From positions 27,144 to 91,143 of the forward strand of contig JAHJQZ010000041.1 in the NCBI GenBank assembly GCA_018818925.1: DNA of 64,000 bases. The letters are read 5' to 3'. The notes under the pieces are model-generated. The model was not told the DNA's origin and searched no databases. It was given only the letters and a program-made list of their open reading frames with translations. The DNA is from Alphaproteobacteria bacterium. Lineage in GTDB: Bacteria > Pseudomonadota > Alphaproteobacteria > Rhizobiales > Devosiaceae. Positions 37,247 through 47,678 of the stretch are shown one piece after another. The stretch's first letter is position 1, and the number at the start of each line of letters is the position of its first letter. A program made the position numbers and the translations under genes.

Positions 37247-37416
37247 TAAAGGTTACCCGATCATGTTGCCGACTAACCAAATCGAAAGGCAATTTCTCGA
37301 ATTCTTTCAGTAAGATAGTTTTAAGTCTGTTGCTTAAGCCGAATTTATTGCGACGCTGGCTATAACCTTGTTCGAGACGCGGAAAACCGCGCAGCGAATA
37401 ACAGTGAGGCCAGAAC

Positions 37417-37926
37417 ATGGTAGCGAAATCCAACACAGCCGAGATTGCGGCGCACGAGGCGGATGCGGATCTCAAGCCGCTCTATCTCGAAGCCGTGTCC
37501 CGCGTTGAACGCCTGCACCGGCGTCTGCTCGACCTCATCAAGGACGAGTTCGACCGCATGGGCTGGGATGACATCAATCCCGTCCAGGCGCTGATGATGT
37601 TCAACATCGGCGGTTCCGAGCTGACCGCCGGCGAACTCAGATCGCGCGGCTATTATCTTGGCTCGAACGTCTCGTACAATCTCAAAAAGCTCGTCGAGAC
37701 CGGCTATATCTTCCAGGAGCGTTCGCGGGCCGACCGCCGCTCGGTGCGCATCCGCCTGACGCCGAAGGGCGAAGAGGTCGCCGAAGTCATCGACGAGCTC
37801 TACGACCGCCACATGAAGTCGATCGACAAGGTCGGCGGGCTCGGCGAAGGCGAGTTCCAGTCGCTCAACGCCTCGCTGGCGCGGCTCGAACGGTTCTGGG
37901 TCGATCAAATCTTGTACAAGCTGTAG
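37417..37926 (+). CDS. ldtR: MarR-family transcriptional regulator LdtR
   Basis: This is a winged-helix regulator of 169 residues. Residues 40-125 hold the MarR fold, including the recognition region RSRGYYLGSNVSYNLKKL and the wing ERSRADRRSVRIRLTPKG. It resembles LdtR of Liberibacter and other Rhizobiales, which controls an L,D-transpeptidase gene and osmotic tolerance. Here an L,D-transpeptidase gene follows 240 bases downstream, after a terminator. The regulator probably acts at its own promoter and at that gene. Confidence 0.85.
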   Translation: MVAKSNTAEIAAHEADADLKPLYLEAVSRVERLHRRLLDLIKDEFDRMGWDDINPVQALMMFNIGGSELTAGELRSRGYYLGSNVSYNLKKLVETGYIFQERSRADRRSVRIRLTPKGEEVAEVIDELYDRHMKSIDKVGGLGEGEFQSLNASLARLERFWVDQILYKL

Positions 37927-37987
37927 CGCGCCATCGATCCGGCCGGCAACATCGCCGCCACCGGATCCGCCGCTTCACGAATGCGAC

Positions 37988-38020
37988 AAACGCCGGCCAA
38001 TGTGCCGGCGTTTCTTATTT
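37988..38020 (+). terminator. Rho-independent terminator of ldtR
   Basis: AAACGCCGGC and GCCGGCGTTT are perfect 10-base arms around a 6-base loop. CTTATTT follows. It separates ldtR from the L,D-transpeptidase gene. Confidence 0.9.
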
Positions 38021-38166
38021 GCGCCGCAAAGCCCACCTATCCGCGTTTCCGTGCGTCGTCGGGGCTGGTGCGGCGCTGTCACGGGCCGGTGAAGCGATTG
38101 CCCGGTCCACTGGCCAATGGTAAACACCCGCCGGTTCGTATTCCTACCCACAAACAGGACGGTGAA

Positions 38167-39429
38167 ATGGCTTTCAAAGGCTCGCGTGTGAAGCGGCGTG
38201 ACGTTTTGGCCGGGCTGGGCGCCGGTGCTTTTGCCGCGATGACCGGACGGGCCTTCGCCGAGGATCCGGTGATCGAGAACATGCGCCGCGCCGCCGCGCT
38301 GGCCCGCACCGACCGCGAGGGCAATACCGTTGCCGCGCTCGAAGCCATCGACACTTACGAACCGATCCTGTCGCTCGACACCGCCTACAATCTCGAACTG
38401 GCCATCCTCCAGCACGAGCAGATCGTCAAGAATGGCGGTTGGGGCGAAATGGCGCGCAACGCCGTCGGCCTTGTCGCCGGCGCCAGTTCCAATGTCGTCA
38501 TCAAGCTCAAGCGCCGCCTGATGGCGAGCTCCGACATGGAAGAGACCGAGCGGGTCGGCGATTTGTTCGACGCCGAAATGGATGCCGGCATCAGGCGTTT
38601 CCAGGCCCGCCACGGGCTCCATATCACTGGCAAGATCGACCCGGAAACCTACATGATGCTCAACGTTCCGGCCGAGACCCGCCTGGCGCAGCTCCGCCTC
38701 AATGCCTTGAGGGTGCAGAGATTCGCCCAGTCGCTGACCGAACGCTACATCCTAGTCAACATCCCGGCCGCCGCCATCGAGACGGTCGAGGTCGGCCAGG
38801 TCTTCCACCGCCACACCGCCGTGGTCGGCCGCATCGACCGCCAGACGCCGATCCTGAGTTCCCAGGTCTACGAGATCAATTTCAATCCCTACTGGACGGT
38901 GCCCAAGTCGATCATCCGCAAGGACCTGATCAAATACATGAACGAGGACCCGGAATACCTGACCAAGTACAATATCCGGATTTTCGACTACAACGGCAAC
39001 GAGCTGATCCCGACCGACATCGACTGGTCGACCGACGACGCAGTCAACTATTTGTTCCGGCAGGAGCCCGGCGCCGAGAATTCGCTCGGCCATGTCCGCA
39101 TCAATTTCCACAACGCCCATAGCGTCTATTTGCACGATACGCCGTCCAAGACGCTGTTCGGCGAAAACCAGCGTTTCCACTCGTCGGGCTGCGTGCGGGT
39201 CGACGAGGTCGATGCCTTCGTCGCCTGGATCCTGAGGGACAGCGGCTGGGACCTCGCCGCCGTCCAGGCCACCTTCGCCTCGGGCGAGCGGCTCGACGTG
39301 CCGGTCAAGTCGCCGGTGGCGCTGCAGACCACCTACATCACCGCCTGGGCCAATCGTCAGGGCGTTGTAAGCTTCCGCGACGACGTCTACGATTACGACG
39401 CGGCGGGAAAGGTCGAATTCGACGCCTGA
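38167..39429 (+). CDS. L,D-transpeptidase with peptidoglycan-binding domain
   Basis: This periplasmic enzyme forms 3-3 crosslinks in peptidoglycan or attaches proteins to it. The 420-residue protein starts with a signal containing KRRDVLAGLGAGAFAA, which looks like a Tat leader. A peptidoglycan-binding repeat follows (RFQARHGLHITGKID, around 140-165). The YkuD catalytic domain has the FHSSGCVRVDE motif with nucleophile C342. The ATG at 38167 is set by the leader and the homology. The neighbouring ldtR suggests regulation by LdtR. It has its own promoter after the ldtR terminator. Confidence 0.92.
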   Translation: MAFKGSRVKRRDVLAGLGAGAFAAMTGRAFAEDPVIENMRRAAALARTDREGNTVAALEAIDTYEPILSLDTAYNLELAILQHEQIVKNGGWGEMARNAVGLVAGASSNVVIKLKRRLMASSDMEETERVGDLFDAEMDAGIRRFQARHGLHITGKIDPETYMMLNVPAETRLAQLRLNALRVQRFAQSLTERYILVNIPAAAIETVEVGQVFHRHTAVVGRIDRQTPILSSQVYEINFNPYWTVPKSIIRKDLIKYMNEDPEYLTKYNIRIFDYNGNELIPTDIDWSTDDAVNYLFRQEPGAENSLGHVRINFHNAHSVYLHDTPSKTLFGENQRFHSSGCVRVDEVDAFVAWILRDSGWDLAAVQATFASGERLDVPVKSPVALQTTYITAWANRQGVVSFRDDVYDYDAAGKVEFDA

Positions 39430-39450
39430 CCGCCGTTTGCGGAGGCTGGA

Positions 39451-39648
39451 ATGACGCGATCGGCCGGTGACGGGACGGGCGAGGTTCTGTTCGAATACAT
39501 CCGGGTCGGCGCCCAGATGCGCGTTTCCGCCATCGACCCCAAGACCGGTACGGAGGTCGTGATCGTGGCGCCGTCCAATGCCCCGCGCCACCAGGTCCAG
39601 CAGGTCGCGCTCGCCAAGCTCAGGCGCAAGCTGGCCGGCCCGCGCTGA
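39451..39648 (+). CDS. Small conserved protein (DUF6898-like)
   Basis: This 65-residue soluble protein has a compact beta-alpha pattern (VLFEYIRVGAQMRVSAIDP, GTEVVIVAP, QVALAKLRRKL). Small proteins of this kind are found in Rhizobiales between an L,D-transpeptidase or similar gene and glyA. The DUF name is from memory. It starts with ATG 21 bases after the transpeptidase stop, preceded by GGAGGC. The function is unknown. Confidence 0.68.
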   Translation: MTRSAGDGTGEVLFEYIRVGAQMRVSAIDPKTGTEVVIVAPSNAPRHQVQQVALAKLRRKLAGPR

Positions 39649-39927
39649 CATTTCCCGGTCGATTGACGCCCGTCGGCGCCGTCTTTCCTCGCCGGGGAAA
39701 TTCGGCTATCCTTGCACGGTTCGCGCGACTGGCGACACCGAGATGGACAACCATCGGGGAGCGCGGACATATCCTGCCGCTCGCCTGGGCACCCGCAAAC
39801 CGTCAGGGAGCCCGATGATGAGCATCAGCCTGGAAATCCGCCCACCATTCCGCCTTGGAATCGCCACGCGCCGCATGATAGAGCGGAGCGCAATTCTGTT
39901 TTCGTCGCGCATCAAGGGGAACCGGTC

Positions 39928-41220
39928 ATGACCGCCGCCACCTCGACTTTCTTTTCATCGCCGCTTGTCGGCACCGATCCCGAGATCGCCGAGGCCATTG
40001 CGCTCGAAACCGGCCGGCAACGCCGCGAAATCGAGCTGATCGCCTCGGAGAACATCGTCTCCCGCGCCGTGCTCGAGGCCCAGGGCTCGGTGATGACCAA
40101 CAAATATGCCGAGGGCTATCCGGGCAAGCGCTATTACGGCGGCTGCCAGTATGTCGACATCGCCGAGACCCTCGCTATCGAGCGCGCCAAACAGCTGTTC
40201 GGCGTCAAATTCGCCAATGTTCAGCCCAATTCCGGCTCGCAGATGAACCAGGCGGTGTTCCTGGCGCTTCTGAAGCCCGGCGACACCTTCATGGGGCTTG
40301 ACCTCAACTCGGGCGGCCACCTCACCCACGGCTCGCCGGTCAACATGTCCGGCAAATGGTTCAACGTCGTCTCCTACGGGGTAAGACGCGACGACTATCT
40401 TCTGGACATGGACGAAGTCGAACGGCTTGCCCATGAGCACAAGCCCAAGTTGATTCTGGCCGGCGGCACCGCCTATTCGCGTATCTGGGACTGGAAAAAA
40501 TTCCGCGAGATCGCCGATTCGATCGGTGCCTATCTCATGGTCGACATGGCCCATATCGCCGGCCTCGTCGCCGGCGGCGCCCATCCCTCGCCCTGTCCAT
40601 ATGCCCATGTGGTGACGACCACCACCCACAAGTCGCTGCGGGGTCCGCGCGGCGGCATGATTCTTTGCAATGACGAGGAGATGGCCAAGAAGATCAATTC
40701 GGCGGTCTTCCCCGGCTTGCAGGGCGGTCCGCTCATGCATGTCATCGCCGCCAAGGCCGTGGCTTTCAAGGAAGCGCTGACCGACGATTTCAAAGCCTAT
40801 GCCCATCGGGTCGTCGACAACGCGAGAGCGCTTGCCAAGGTGCTGATGGACAACGGGCTCGACGTTATATCCGGTGGCACCGACAATCACCTGATGCTGG
40901 TCGATCTCAGACCCAAGAACGCTACCGGCAAGCGGGCCGAGCAGGCGCTCGGCCGGGCGTTCATCACCTGCAACAAGAACGGCATCCCCTTCGATCCGGA
41001 AAAGCCGTTCGTCACCTCGGGCATCCGGCTCGGCACGCCGGCCGGCACGACGCGCGGCTTTGGCACCGCCGAATTCGAGGAGATCGGCAGGCTGATCGTC
41101 GAGGTGCTCGACGGCCTCAAAATCGCCAATTCCGACGAGGGCAATGCTGCGGTCGAGGCGGCGGTGCGCGACAAGGTCAAGGCCCTGACCGAGCGCTTCC
41201 CTATCTATCCCGAAGCCTAG
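39928..41220 (+). CDS. glyA: Serine hydroxymethyltransferase
   Basis: This PLP enzyme converts serine and tetrahydrofolate to glycine and methylene-tetrahydrofolate. The 430-residue protein has [14 protein letters not shown] and [17 protein letters not shown] near the start and the PLP lysine K235 in [14 protein letters not shown]. The ATG at 39928 has an AAGGGGA site and matches family length; the frame continues upstream without homology. It begins a glyA-nrdR-nusB run. A 279-base upstream gap holds no gene. Confidence 0.97.
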   Translation: MTAATSTFFSSPLVGTDPEIAEAIALETGRQRREIELIASENIVSRAVLEAQGSVMTNKYAEGYPGKRYYGGCQYVDIAETLAIERAKQLFGVKFANVQPNSGSQMNQAVFLALLKPGDTFMGLDLNSGGHLTHGSPVNMSGKWFNVVSYGVRRDDYLLDMDEVERLAHEHKPKLILAGGTAYSRIWDWKKFREIADSIGAYLMVDMAHIAGLVAGGAHPSPCPYAHVVTTTTHKSLRGPRGGMILCNDEEMAKKINSAVFPGLQGGPLMHVIAAKAVAFKEALTDDFKAYAHRVVDNARALAKVLMDNGLDVISGGTDNHLMLVDLRPKNATGKRAEQALGRAFITCNKNGIPFDPEKPFVTSGIRLGTPAGTTRGFGTAEFEEIGRLIVEVLDGLKIANSDEGNAAVEAAVRDKVKALTERFPIYPEA

Positions 41221-41232
41221 GAGCGGCTCGCC

Positions 41233-41712
41233 ATGCGCTGTCCGTATTGCGGTTCCGACGACACCCAGGTCAAGGACAGCCGGCCGACCGAGGATTCCGC
41301 CGCGATCAGGCGCCGCCGCGTATGCGGCGATTGCGGCGGACGCTTCACCACCTTCGAACGCGTGCAATTGCGCGATATTGTCGTCGTCAAGAAATCGGGG
41401 CGCAAGGTGCCGTTCGACCGCGACAAGCTCTCCCGTTCGGTCTTTACCGCGGTGCGCAAGCGCGACATCGATCCCGACCGGGTCGATCGCATGATCTCGG
41501 GCGTCGTCCGCCAGCTCGAAAGCCTCGGCGACATCGAAATCGGCTCCGAGACCATCGGCGCCTTCGTCATGGACGGATTGAAGGAACTCGACGACGTGGC
41601 TTTCGTGCGCTTCGCCTCGGTCTACAAGAATTTCACCAGCGCCGACGATTTTCGGTTTTTCCTCGCCGAACTCGGCGACGAAGGCGATCGCGACGCGGCG
41701 GACCGGCCGTGA
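41233..41712 (+). CDS. nrdR: Transcriptional repressor NrdR
   Basis: This zinc-finger/ATP-cone repressor controls ribonucleotide reductase genes by sensing ATP/dATP. The 159-residue protein has the zinc ligands C3, C6, C31 and C34, followed by the ATP-cone ([16 protein letters not shown]). It lies 12 bases after glyA and overlaps nusB by four bases (GTGA). The gene order glyA-nrdR-nusB is conserved in alphaproteobacteria, often with ribE and ribH between nrdR and nusB; those are absent here. Confidence 0.96.
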   Translation: MRCPYCGSDDTQVKDSRPTEDSAAIRRRRVCGDCGGRFTTFERVQLRDIVVVKKSGRKVPFDRDKLSRSVFTAVRKRDIDPDRVDRMISGVVRQLESLGDIEIGSETIGAFVMDGLKELDDVAFVRFASVYKNFTSADDFRFFLAELGDEGDRDAADRP

Positions 41713-42188
41713 CGGCGGGCGCGGGCGACCTGCCCGAGATCCGGCGGGCCAATCAACGCGGCGCCGCGCGGCTCGGCGCCGTCCAGGCACTCTACCAGAT
41801 GGATGTGGGCGAAGCCTCGCTCGAATCGACGCTCAAGAGCTTTTCCGAGCACGTTCTCGGCCATGAGGTCGAGGACGCGCAGTACCTGCCGGCCGATGCC
41901 GACTTTTTCGGCCAGATCGTTTCCGGGGTCGTGACGAGCCAGCTCGACATCGACCCGATGATCGATGCCAACCTGCCCAGCGACTGGCCGGTGACGCGGA
42001 TCGACGCGCTGCTGCGGGCCATCCTGCGCGCCGCCGCCTTCGAACTGCTGAAACGGCCGGACATTCCGGCGCGCGTCGTCATTTCCGAATATCTCGACGT
42101 GGCGCGCGCCTTTTACGAGGGCGAGGTTCCCGGTCTCGTCAATGGCGTGCTCGACGCCATCGCGCGCAAGACCGCCGACCGGAACTGA
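41709..42188 (+). CDS. nusB: Transcription antitermination factor NusB
   Basis: This RNA-binding factor acts with NusE in rRNA antitermination. The 159-residue protein has the family segments [33 protein letters not shown] and [16 protein letters not shown]. The start is GTG 41709, overlapping the nrdR stop as GTGA, which implies translational coupling. The frame continues upstream inside nrdR without homology. Confidence 0.93.
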   Translation: MTAGAGDLPEIRRANQRGAARLGAVQALYQMDVGEASLESTLKSFSEHVLGHEVEDAQYLPADADFFGQIVSGVVTSQLDIDPMIDANLPSDWPVTRIDALLRAILRAAAFELLKRPDIPARVVISEYLDVARAFYEGEVPGLVNGVLDAIARKTADRN

Positions 42189-42209
42189 TCGGCGCGGCGA
42201 GGGGGCCGA

Positions 42210-43412
42210 ATGAGCGAAACCTCGGGATTTGCCGGCGACCGCGCCTTCATGCGCAACGTCTACCTGCTGTCGGCCGCGCAGGCCATCATCGGTTCGCAGC
42301 AGGCGCTGATCATGGCCGCCGGCGCCCTGATCGGCGCCAGTTTCGCGCCCGATCCGCGCCTTGCCACCCTGCCGACCACGGCGGCGCTGGTCGGGCTGGC
42401 GCTGGCCGCCGGCCCGGCGGTGGCGCTGGTGCACCGGCTCGGCCGGCGCCCGGCCTTCATGATCGGCGCCTCGGTCTCGGTCTTCACAGGCCTTGTCGCC
42501 ACGCTCGGCATTTTGCTCGGCAATTTCTTGGTATTCTCGCTTGCGCTGTTCTTCGGCGGCGCCGCCGCCGCCATCGGCCAGCAATACCGCTTCGCCGCCG
42601 CCGACGCGGTGCCGGTCGAGCAAAAGGGCAGGGCGATTTCCTATGTGCTGGCGGGCGGCGTCGTCGCGGGCTTTTCCGGGCCGGCCCTCAGCTATTTCGG
42701 CCGCACCGCCATTCCGGGCGCCGACTATGCCGGCTCGTTCCTCGCCATGTCGGGCGTGGCGCTGCTCGGCGTCTTCGTGCTCGCCCAGACGCGGCTGCCC
42801 GGCGCGACCAGCCGGGCGCATCGCAAGGGTGGCCGGTCCCTTGTCGCCATCGCCCGCGCGCCCGACGTCTTCGTGCCGATCGTCGCCGGCATGGCGAGCT
42901 ACGGGTTGATGACCTTCCTGATGGTGGCGGCGCCCCTGGCCATGGTGCTTTTGTGCGGCCACACCAATGACGACGCGACCTTCGCCATCCAGTGGCACAT
43001 CGTCGCCATGTTCGCGCCGAGCTTTGTCACCGGCACGATCATCGCCCGCATCGGCGCCCGCATGACGACCGGCATCGGCCTGACGCTGACGCTCGGCTGC
43101 GCCCTGGTGGCGCTCAACGGCGTTTCGACCTGGCATTTCGACCTGGCGCTCATCCTTCTGGGCGTCGGCTGGAATTTCGGCTTCATCGGTGCCACGGCCT
43201 TGCTGGCGCAGGGCTACCGGCCCGAAGACGCTGCCAAGGCGCAGGCGCTGAACGAGCAACTGGTTTTTGGCGTCATGGCGCTGGCCTCGATCGGCTCCGG
43301 CATCATGCTGCAGACAATCGGCTGGCAGGCGCTCAACGTCCTCGCCATCCCCGTCGCCACCGGCGCCCTGGCCCTGCTCGCCTGGGGCGACTGGCGGGAC
43401 AGGGATGCCTAG
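42210..43412 (+). CDS. MFS transporter
   Basis: This 400-residue inner-membrane protein has about 12 hydrophobic segments in two halves. It has the MFS loop 2-3 motif in the form HRLGRRPAFMIGA and a long central loop (SRAHRKGGRSLVAIARAPD). It starts 21 bases after nusB and converges on a phosphotransferase gene with a four-base overlap. The substrate is unknown. Confidence 0.88.
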   Translation: MSETSGFAGDRAFMRNVYLLSAAQAIIGSQQALIMAAGALIGASFAPDPRLATLPTTAALVGLALAAGPAVALVHRLGRRPAFMIGASVSVFTGLVATLGILLGNFLVFSLALFFGGAAAAIGQQYRFAAADAVPVEQKGRAISYVLAGGVVAGFSGPALSYFGRTAIPGADYAGSFLAMSGVALLGVFVLAQTRLPGATSRAHRKGGRSLVAIARAPDVFVPIVAGMASYGLMTFLMVAAPLAMVLLCGHTNDDATFAIQWHIVAMFAPSFVTGTIIARIGARMTTGIGLTLTLGCALVALNGVSTWHFDLALILLGVGWNFGFIGATALLAQGYRPEDAAKAQALNEQLVFGVMALASIGSGIMLQTIGWQALNVLAIPVATGALALLAWGDWRDRDA

Positions 43413-44377
43413 ACCAGGCCGACGCCGTCGAGAAACTTCCGCGCCAGCTTGACCGTTCCCTCGGCGAAGCCCTTGGCATGAGCCGCGGCCAGGTCGGTCT
43501 CGGCCCGCGACGCGCTCCAGGCGAGCAGAAGCAGGCGCCGCGCCATCACCGCCGGGCCGGCCATGGCGATGTCCGCATCGCTTAGGGCGCGGTGGCGCCG
43601 ATAGCCTTCAAGCCAGCGCCGGAACAGGTCCGGCACGCGCGGATCGGCCTCGAACCACGACACCGAAGCGGCAAAATCGGCGATGAACCAGGAAAACCCG
43701 CAATCGTCGAAATCGATGAGACGCAGTCTTTTGTCATGCCAGAGGAAATTGGACGGCCGCATGTCGTTGTGGATGAGCCCGAACCGGTCCGATGCCGTTC
43801 CGTAGGCGTCGAACAGCTTCATGAGCCGCATCTCGGTTTTTGCCAGCACGACAAGGTCCGCGTCCGACAACCCGGGCGCCGCCTTCCAGTCGCCCCAGAT
43901 GCCGTTGGCGCCGAGCGTTGTGGCGATGGTCCAGTCCGGCCGGGCAAACCCGACCGGCCGCACCCAGGAGGCCGCGTGCAGGTGGCAGAGCGCCGCCGCG
44001 GCGCCGAGCGCCGAAAACAGTCCGGGCAGGTCCGGGTCGTTTTCATTGGGCAGAACGCCGGGATTTTCGACAAAGAGCACGGCGAGGCGCGGCGAGGTTT
44101 CGCCCGCGACCGGCAGAGGCAGCACCGGGCTGCCATCTCGCGCCGGCACCACTTCCGGCACCTGCAGTCCGGTGTCGTGCCGGAGGGCCGCGATCCAGTT
44201 GAGTTCGGACATGACCTCGGCCAGGGTGTGATAGCCGGGCCGGTGCAGCCTCAGGATGAACCGGCCGCCTTGCCCGTCGCGGAGGCGGAAGACGAGGTTT
44301 TCCGAGCGCGGGATCGGCGTCAGCGACAGGGGCGGGACGAGCGGCCAGCGCACGAGATATTCAAGGAACGAGGTCAT
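43409..44377 (-). CDS. Phosphotransferase of the APH/homoserine-kinase-II fold
   Basis: This 322-residue soluble protein has an aminoglycoside-phosphotransferase kinase fold. The nucleotide lobe has FILRLHRPGYH. The catalytic loop is LIHNDMRPSNFLWHDKRLRLIDFDDCG, with the base D in HND (H replaces the usual HGD glycine context) and the metal-binding DFDD. Relatives include homoserine kinase type II and small-molecule kinases. The substrate cannot be assigned; there is no resistance context. It is convergent with the MFS gene. Confidence 0.82.
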   Translation of the reverse strand: MTSFLEYLVRWPLVPPLSLTPIPRSENLVFRLRDGQGGRFILRLHRPGYHTLAEVMSELNWIAALRHDTGLQVPEVVPARDGSPVLPLPVAGETSPRLAVLFVENPGVLPNENDPDLPGLFSALGAAAALCHLHAASWVRPVGFARPDWTIATTLGANGIWGDWKAAPGLSDADLVVLAKTEMRLMKLFDAYGTASDRFGLIHNDMRPSNFLWHDKRLRLIDFDDCGFSWFIADFAASVSWFEADPRVPDLFRRWLEGYRRHRALSDADIAMAGPAVMARRLLLLAWSASRAETDLAAAHAKGFAEGTVKLARKFLDGVGLV

Positions 44378-44503
44378 GGCTCAGGATCGGTTTTGGTCGG
44401 CACCGATGCAAACCGGCGCCGGAAAGGTCAAGCCCCAAATGCCGGGCGCGCGATCGCTCAGGCTTGCCAGCGCCGCCAAAACCGACTACCACGCCTGTCA
44501 CGT

Positions 44504-44580
44504 CGGGGCGTAGCGCAGTCTGGTAGCGCAACAGTCTGGGGGACTGTGGGTCGTGGGTTCAAATCCCGCCGCTCCGACCA
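44504..44580 (+). tRNA. tRNA-Pro (anticodon GGG)
   Basis: This 77-base cloverleaf has acceptor arms CGGGGCG and CGCTCCG, followed by A and an encoded CCA. The anticodon stem ACAGT/ACTGT encloses the loop CTGGGGG, giving anticodon GGG for CCC/CCU codons. The T arm reads GTGGGTTCAAATCCCGC. No integrase or duplicated 3' end was seen nearby, so there is no sign of a mobile element using this site. Confidence 0.96.
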
Positions 44581-44603
44581 TTTTTTCCAAATCGACAGCG
44601 GCC

Positions 44604-45032
44604 CTATTCGTGCCGCGCCTGATCGAGGGCACGCTTGCAGTCGAGCAGCGTCTTCAACACGTCGTTGAGCTTCCGGCGATCATCGTCGGTAAGGGCCGGA
44701 TTGGAGGCGGCATCGGGCAGCGACAGCACTTCGATGACGTCCTCGACACCATCGAGCGATTCCGCCTGGCCAATGGCGACGACCTGGCGGATGCCCTGGT
44801 CCTTGAGGATGCGCTGCACCCCCTTGATGGTGAATCCCTGGTCGTAGAGCAGGTAGCGGATGCCCTTGAGCAACAACACGTCGTCAGGCCGGTAGTAACG
44901 CCGTCCACCGCCCCGCTTGAGCGGCCTTATCTGCGCAAATCGCGTTTCCCAAAACCTGAGAACGTGCTGGGGCAATCCAAGCTCGTCCGCCGCTTCCGAG
45001 ATCGTCCTGAACGCATCCGGTGACTTGTCCAC
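44604..45032 (-). CDS. MerR-family transcriptional regulator
   Basis: This 142-residue protein has an N-terminal MerR winged helix ([52 protein letters not shown]) and a short C-terminal helix. It has no metal-binding cysteine pattern. It lies downstream of ihfA in the conserved plsX-fabH-ihfA-merR order of alphaproteobacteria. The role of this regulator is not established. Confidence 0.88.
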   Translation of the reverse strand: MDKSPDAFRTISEAADELGLPQHVLRFWETRFAQIRPLKRGGGRRYYRPDDVLLLKGIRYLLYDQGFTIKGVQRILKDQGIRQVVAIGQAESLDGVEDVIEVLSLPDAASNPALTDDDRRKLNDVLKTLLDCKRALDQARHE

Positions 45033-45056
45033 ACCCGCGCCTTTGGTAACAAACCG

Positions 45057-45368
45057 TTACTTTCCAGCACCAACCATAGATTTGTTGATTTTCGTCTTCA
45101 ACACATTGCTGGGTTTGAACACAAGAACCTGACGCGGGAAGATGGGCACCTCCTCGCCGGTCTTGGGGTTGCGTCCGATCCGTTCGTTCTTGGCGCGTAC
45201 CTGAAACGAGCCGAAAGACGACAGCTTGACATTGTCGCCCTCCACCAGCGCGTCGCAGATCAGATCGAGCACGCGCTCCACCAGCTCGGCAGACTCGGTG
45301 CGCGAAAGGCCAACGGACTGGTAAACCGCCTCGGCCAGATCGGCACGGGTTACCGTTCTGTTCGCCAT
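45057..45368 (-). CDS. ihfA: Integration host factor subunit alpha
   Basis: This is the DNA-bending subunit of IHF. The 103-residue protein has the HU/IHF fold with [24 protein letters not shown], including the proline-tipped beta arm, and a C-terminal FKPSNVLK helix. The ATG at 45368 follows a strong GGAGGGAAC site; the open frame extends only seven codons further. It is downstream of fabH on the same strand. Confidence 0.96.
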   Translation of the reverse strand: MANRTVTRADLAEAVYQSVGLSRTESAELVERVLDLICDALVEGDNVKLSSFGSFQVRAKNERIGRNPKTGEEVPIFPRQVLVFKPSNVLKTKINKSMVGAGK

Positions 45369-45551
45369 GTTCCCTCCATTCAGCCGCAAGGGCCTTGCGC
45401 CGGGCCACCGCTAACCCGGGCCAAAACATTAGGCCGCTTACGGGTTTGGGTCAATCTGGCGACAGTCGGGATAAGCGCCCGGAAGGGATTGACACCTTTG
45501 GCCGCACGGTCGGCGTCGGGTTGCGGCCCGGGTGCGCGGTGTCGGCCGGGA

Positions 45552-46535
45552 TTACCAGCGCAGCAGCGAGGCGCCCCAGGTGAAGCCGCCGCCCATCGCC
45601 TCGATCAGGACCAGATCGTTCGGCCGGATACGTCCGTCCGCGACGCCGATCGACAGGGCAAGCGGCACCGAGGCCGCCGAGGTGTTGGCGTGGCTGTCGA
45701 TGGTGATGATGGTCTTTTCGGCGGGAATGCCGAGCTTTTTTCCGGCGCCGTCGATGATCCTGAGATTGGCCTGGTGCGGCACGAACCAGTCGAGTTCGCC
45801 GGTCGTGTGGCCGGTCTTGTCGAGCACGTCCTCGATGACGTCGGAAATCATGCCGACCGCGTGCTTGAACACTTCCCGACCGTGCATGCGCAGGTGTCCG
45901 ACGGTCTGGGTCGAGGACGGGCCGCCGTCGACATAGAGCTTGTCCCAATGCACCCCGTCCGAACGGAGGGACGAGCCGAGCACGCCGCGGTCTCCGGCTT
46001 CGGCCTCGGGTATGGCATCGAGCACGACGGCGCCGGCGCCATCGCCGAACAGCACGCAGGTGGAGCGGTCGGTCCAGTCGAGGATGCGCGAGAACGTCTC
46101 GGCGCCGATCACCAGGGCGCGGGTGCCCAGGCCGTTCTTCAAATAGGAATCGGCCGTCGCCAAGGCATAAACAAAGCCCGTGCATACGGCCTGGATGTCG
46201 AAGGCCGCGCCCCGCGTGATGCCGAGCTTTTGCTGCACCAGCGTCGCCGTGGCCGGAAAGGTCAGGTCCGGGGTCGAGGTGGCCACCACGATCAGGTCGA
46301 TATCCGATGCCGACATGCCGGAAGAAGCGAGGGCGTTCTCGGCCGCCTTGACCGCCAGGTCGGAGGTCAGCTCGTCGTCGGCGGCGACGTGGCGCTGGCG
46401 GATGCCGGTGCGCTGCACGATCCATTCATCCGAGGTATTCACCATGGTCGCCAGTTCGCCATTGGACAGGACGCGGGCCGGCAGGTAGCCGCCGACGCCG
46501 CGGACGATCGATCTCAGGGGTGTCACGCTGTTCAC
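45552..46535 (-). CDS. fabH: 3-oxoacyl-ACP synthase III
   Basis: This condensing enzyme starts fatty-acid synthesis from acetyl-CoA and malonyl-ACP. The 327-residue protein has the catalytic triad C118 (QAVCTGF), H254 (PHQANLRI) and N284 (SHANTSAAS), and ends with the family [13 protein letters not shown]. The start is GTG 46535, overlapping the plsX stop as GTGA. A second GTG nine bases later is also possible. The frame continues far upstream inside plsX without homology. Confidence 0.95.
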   Translation of the reverse strand: MNSVTPLRSIVRGVGGYLPARVLSNGELATMVNTSDEWIVQRTGIRQRHVAADDELTSDLAVKAAENALASSGMSASDIDLIVVATSTPDLTFPATATLVQQKLGITRGAAFDIQAVCTGFVYALATADSYLKNGLGTRALVIGAETFSRILDWTDRSTCVLFGDGAGAVVLDAIPEAEAGDRGVLGSSLRSDGVHWDKLYVDGGPSSTQTVGHLRMHGREVFKHAVGMISDVIEDVLDKTGHTTGELDWFVPHQANLRIIDGAGKKLGIPAEKTIITIDSHANTSAASVPLALSIGVADGRIRPNDLVLIEAMGGGFTWGASLLRW

Positions 46536-47587
46536 GCCTCTTTTTGTTCGAGTGTGTCCTCGCCGGTCTGGCGGAACAGGCTGAGACCGGTGCCGATCTT
46601 GTCGATCAGGCGAGACCGGCCCATTTCGTAGGCGAGGCCCAGGGCGCTGTTGAATCCGACTTCGTCGGTGCCGCCATGGCTCTTGATGACGATGCCGTTG
46701 AGCCCCAAAAACACGCCGCCATTGACGGTGCGCGGGTCCATCTTTCGGCTCAGCGCGGTGAGCGCCTGCATGGACAGAAGGGCGCCCACCCGGGACAGGA
46801 AATTGGCTTTGAGGGCATTGCGCAGATAGGTGCCGACCTGACGGGCGGTGCCTTCGGCGGTCTTCAATGCGATATTGCCGGCGAATCCTTCGGTCACCAC
46901 GACATCGACCGTGCCCTTGCCGATGTCGTCGCCTTCGACGAAACCTTGATAGATAAAGCCGGCATTCTTGTGCGCCGACAGGATCCTCGCGGCTTCCTTG
47001 ACCGTCTCCAGCCCCTTCACCTCTTCGACGCCGACATTGAGCAGGCCGATGGACGGCGTTTCCTCGTCGAACAGGGCGCGGGCCAGAGCCGCGCCGAGAA
47101 TGGAGAAATCGACCAACTGGCGGGCATCGCCGCCCACGGTCGCGCCGACGTCGAGCACGACGATATCGGTGCGAAGCGTCGGCCATATCGCGGCGATGGC
47201 CGGGCGTTCGAACCCCTGCATCGGCCTGAGGCAGAAGGTCGCCATGGCCATAAGGGCGCCGGTATTGCCGCAGGACACGGCGGCGTCCGCCTCGCCGTCC
47301 TTGACCGATTGCAGCGCCGACCACATCGAGGATTTGTTGCGGCCCTTGCGCAGCGCCTGGCTCGGCTTGTCGTCCATCGCGATGACGGTCTCGGCATGCT
47401 TGATGGTCGCGACCGGCTTGAGGGCGGGGAATTCCGCCAAAAGCGGCTCGAGCACCTCCAAGGGACCGTGGAACACGAACGCGACATTGCCGCGTTCCTT
47501 CAGCGCCATTTCGGCTCCCCTCAGCACGATGCGCGGGCCGTTGTCGCCGCCCATCGCATCCACCGAAAGCCTGATTGTCCCACTCAT
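46532..47587 (-). CDS. plsX: Phosphate acyltransferase PlsX
   Basis: This enzyme converts acyl-ACP to acyl-phosphate for phospholipid synthesis. The 351-residue protein starts with the family motif [14 protein letters not shown]. It also has [29 protein letters not shown] and [15 protein letters not shown]. It precedes fabH with a four-base overlap and follows the DUF177 gene by about 90 bases, the usual order in alphaproteobacteria. Confidence 0.96.
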   Translation of the reverse strand: MSGTIRLSVDAMGGDNGPRIVLRGAEMALKERGNVAFVFHGPLEVLEPLLAEFPALKPVATIKHAETVIAMDDKPSQALRKGRNKSSMWSALQSVKDGEADAAVSCGNTGALMAMATFCLRPMQGFERPAIAAIWPTLRTDIVVLDVGATVGGDARQLVDFSILGAALARALFDEETPSIGLLNVGVEEVKGLETVKEAARILSAHKNAGFIYQGFVEGDDIGKGTVDVVVTEGFAGNIALKTAEGTARQVGTYLRNALKANFLSRVGALLSMQALTALSRKMDPRTVNGGVFLGLNGIVIKSHGGTDEVGFNSALGLAYEMGRSRLIDKIGTGLSLFRQTGEDTLEQKEA

Positions 47588-47678
47588 CTTTTTTCCGAAC
47601 GCCTCACACTCGTCCGCGCTTGCGGTTTCAAGCCATAGCCCAGATCGGGGCGCAGGACCAAGGCTTGACGCGCATTGC

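Noticed and set aside
37321..37337. TTAAG...CTTAA before ldtR considered as a CtrA site
   Set aside because: The spacing between the TTAA elements is nine bases, not seven, so it does not meet the consensus.
44504..44580. tRNA-Pro as an integration site for a mobile island
   Set aside because: No integrase, no duplicated tRNA 3' end and no shift in gene content were found on either side.
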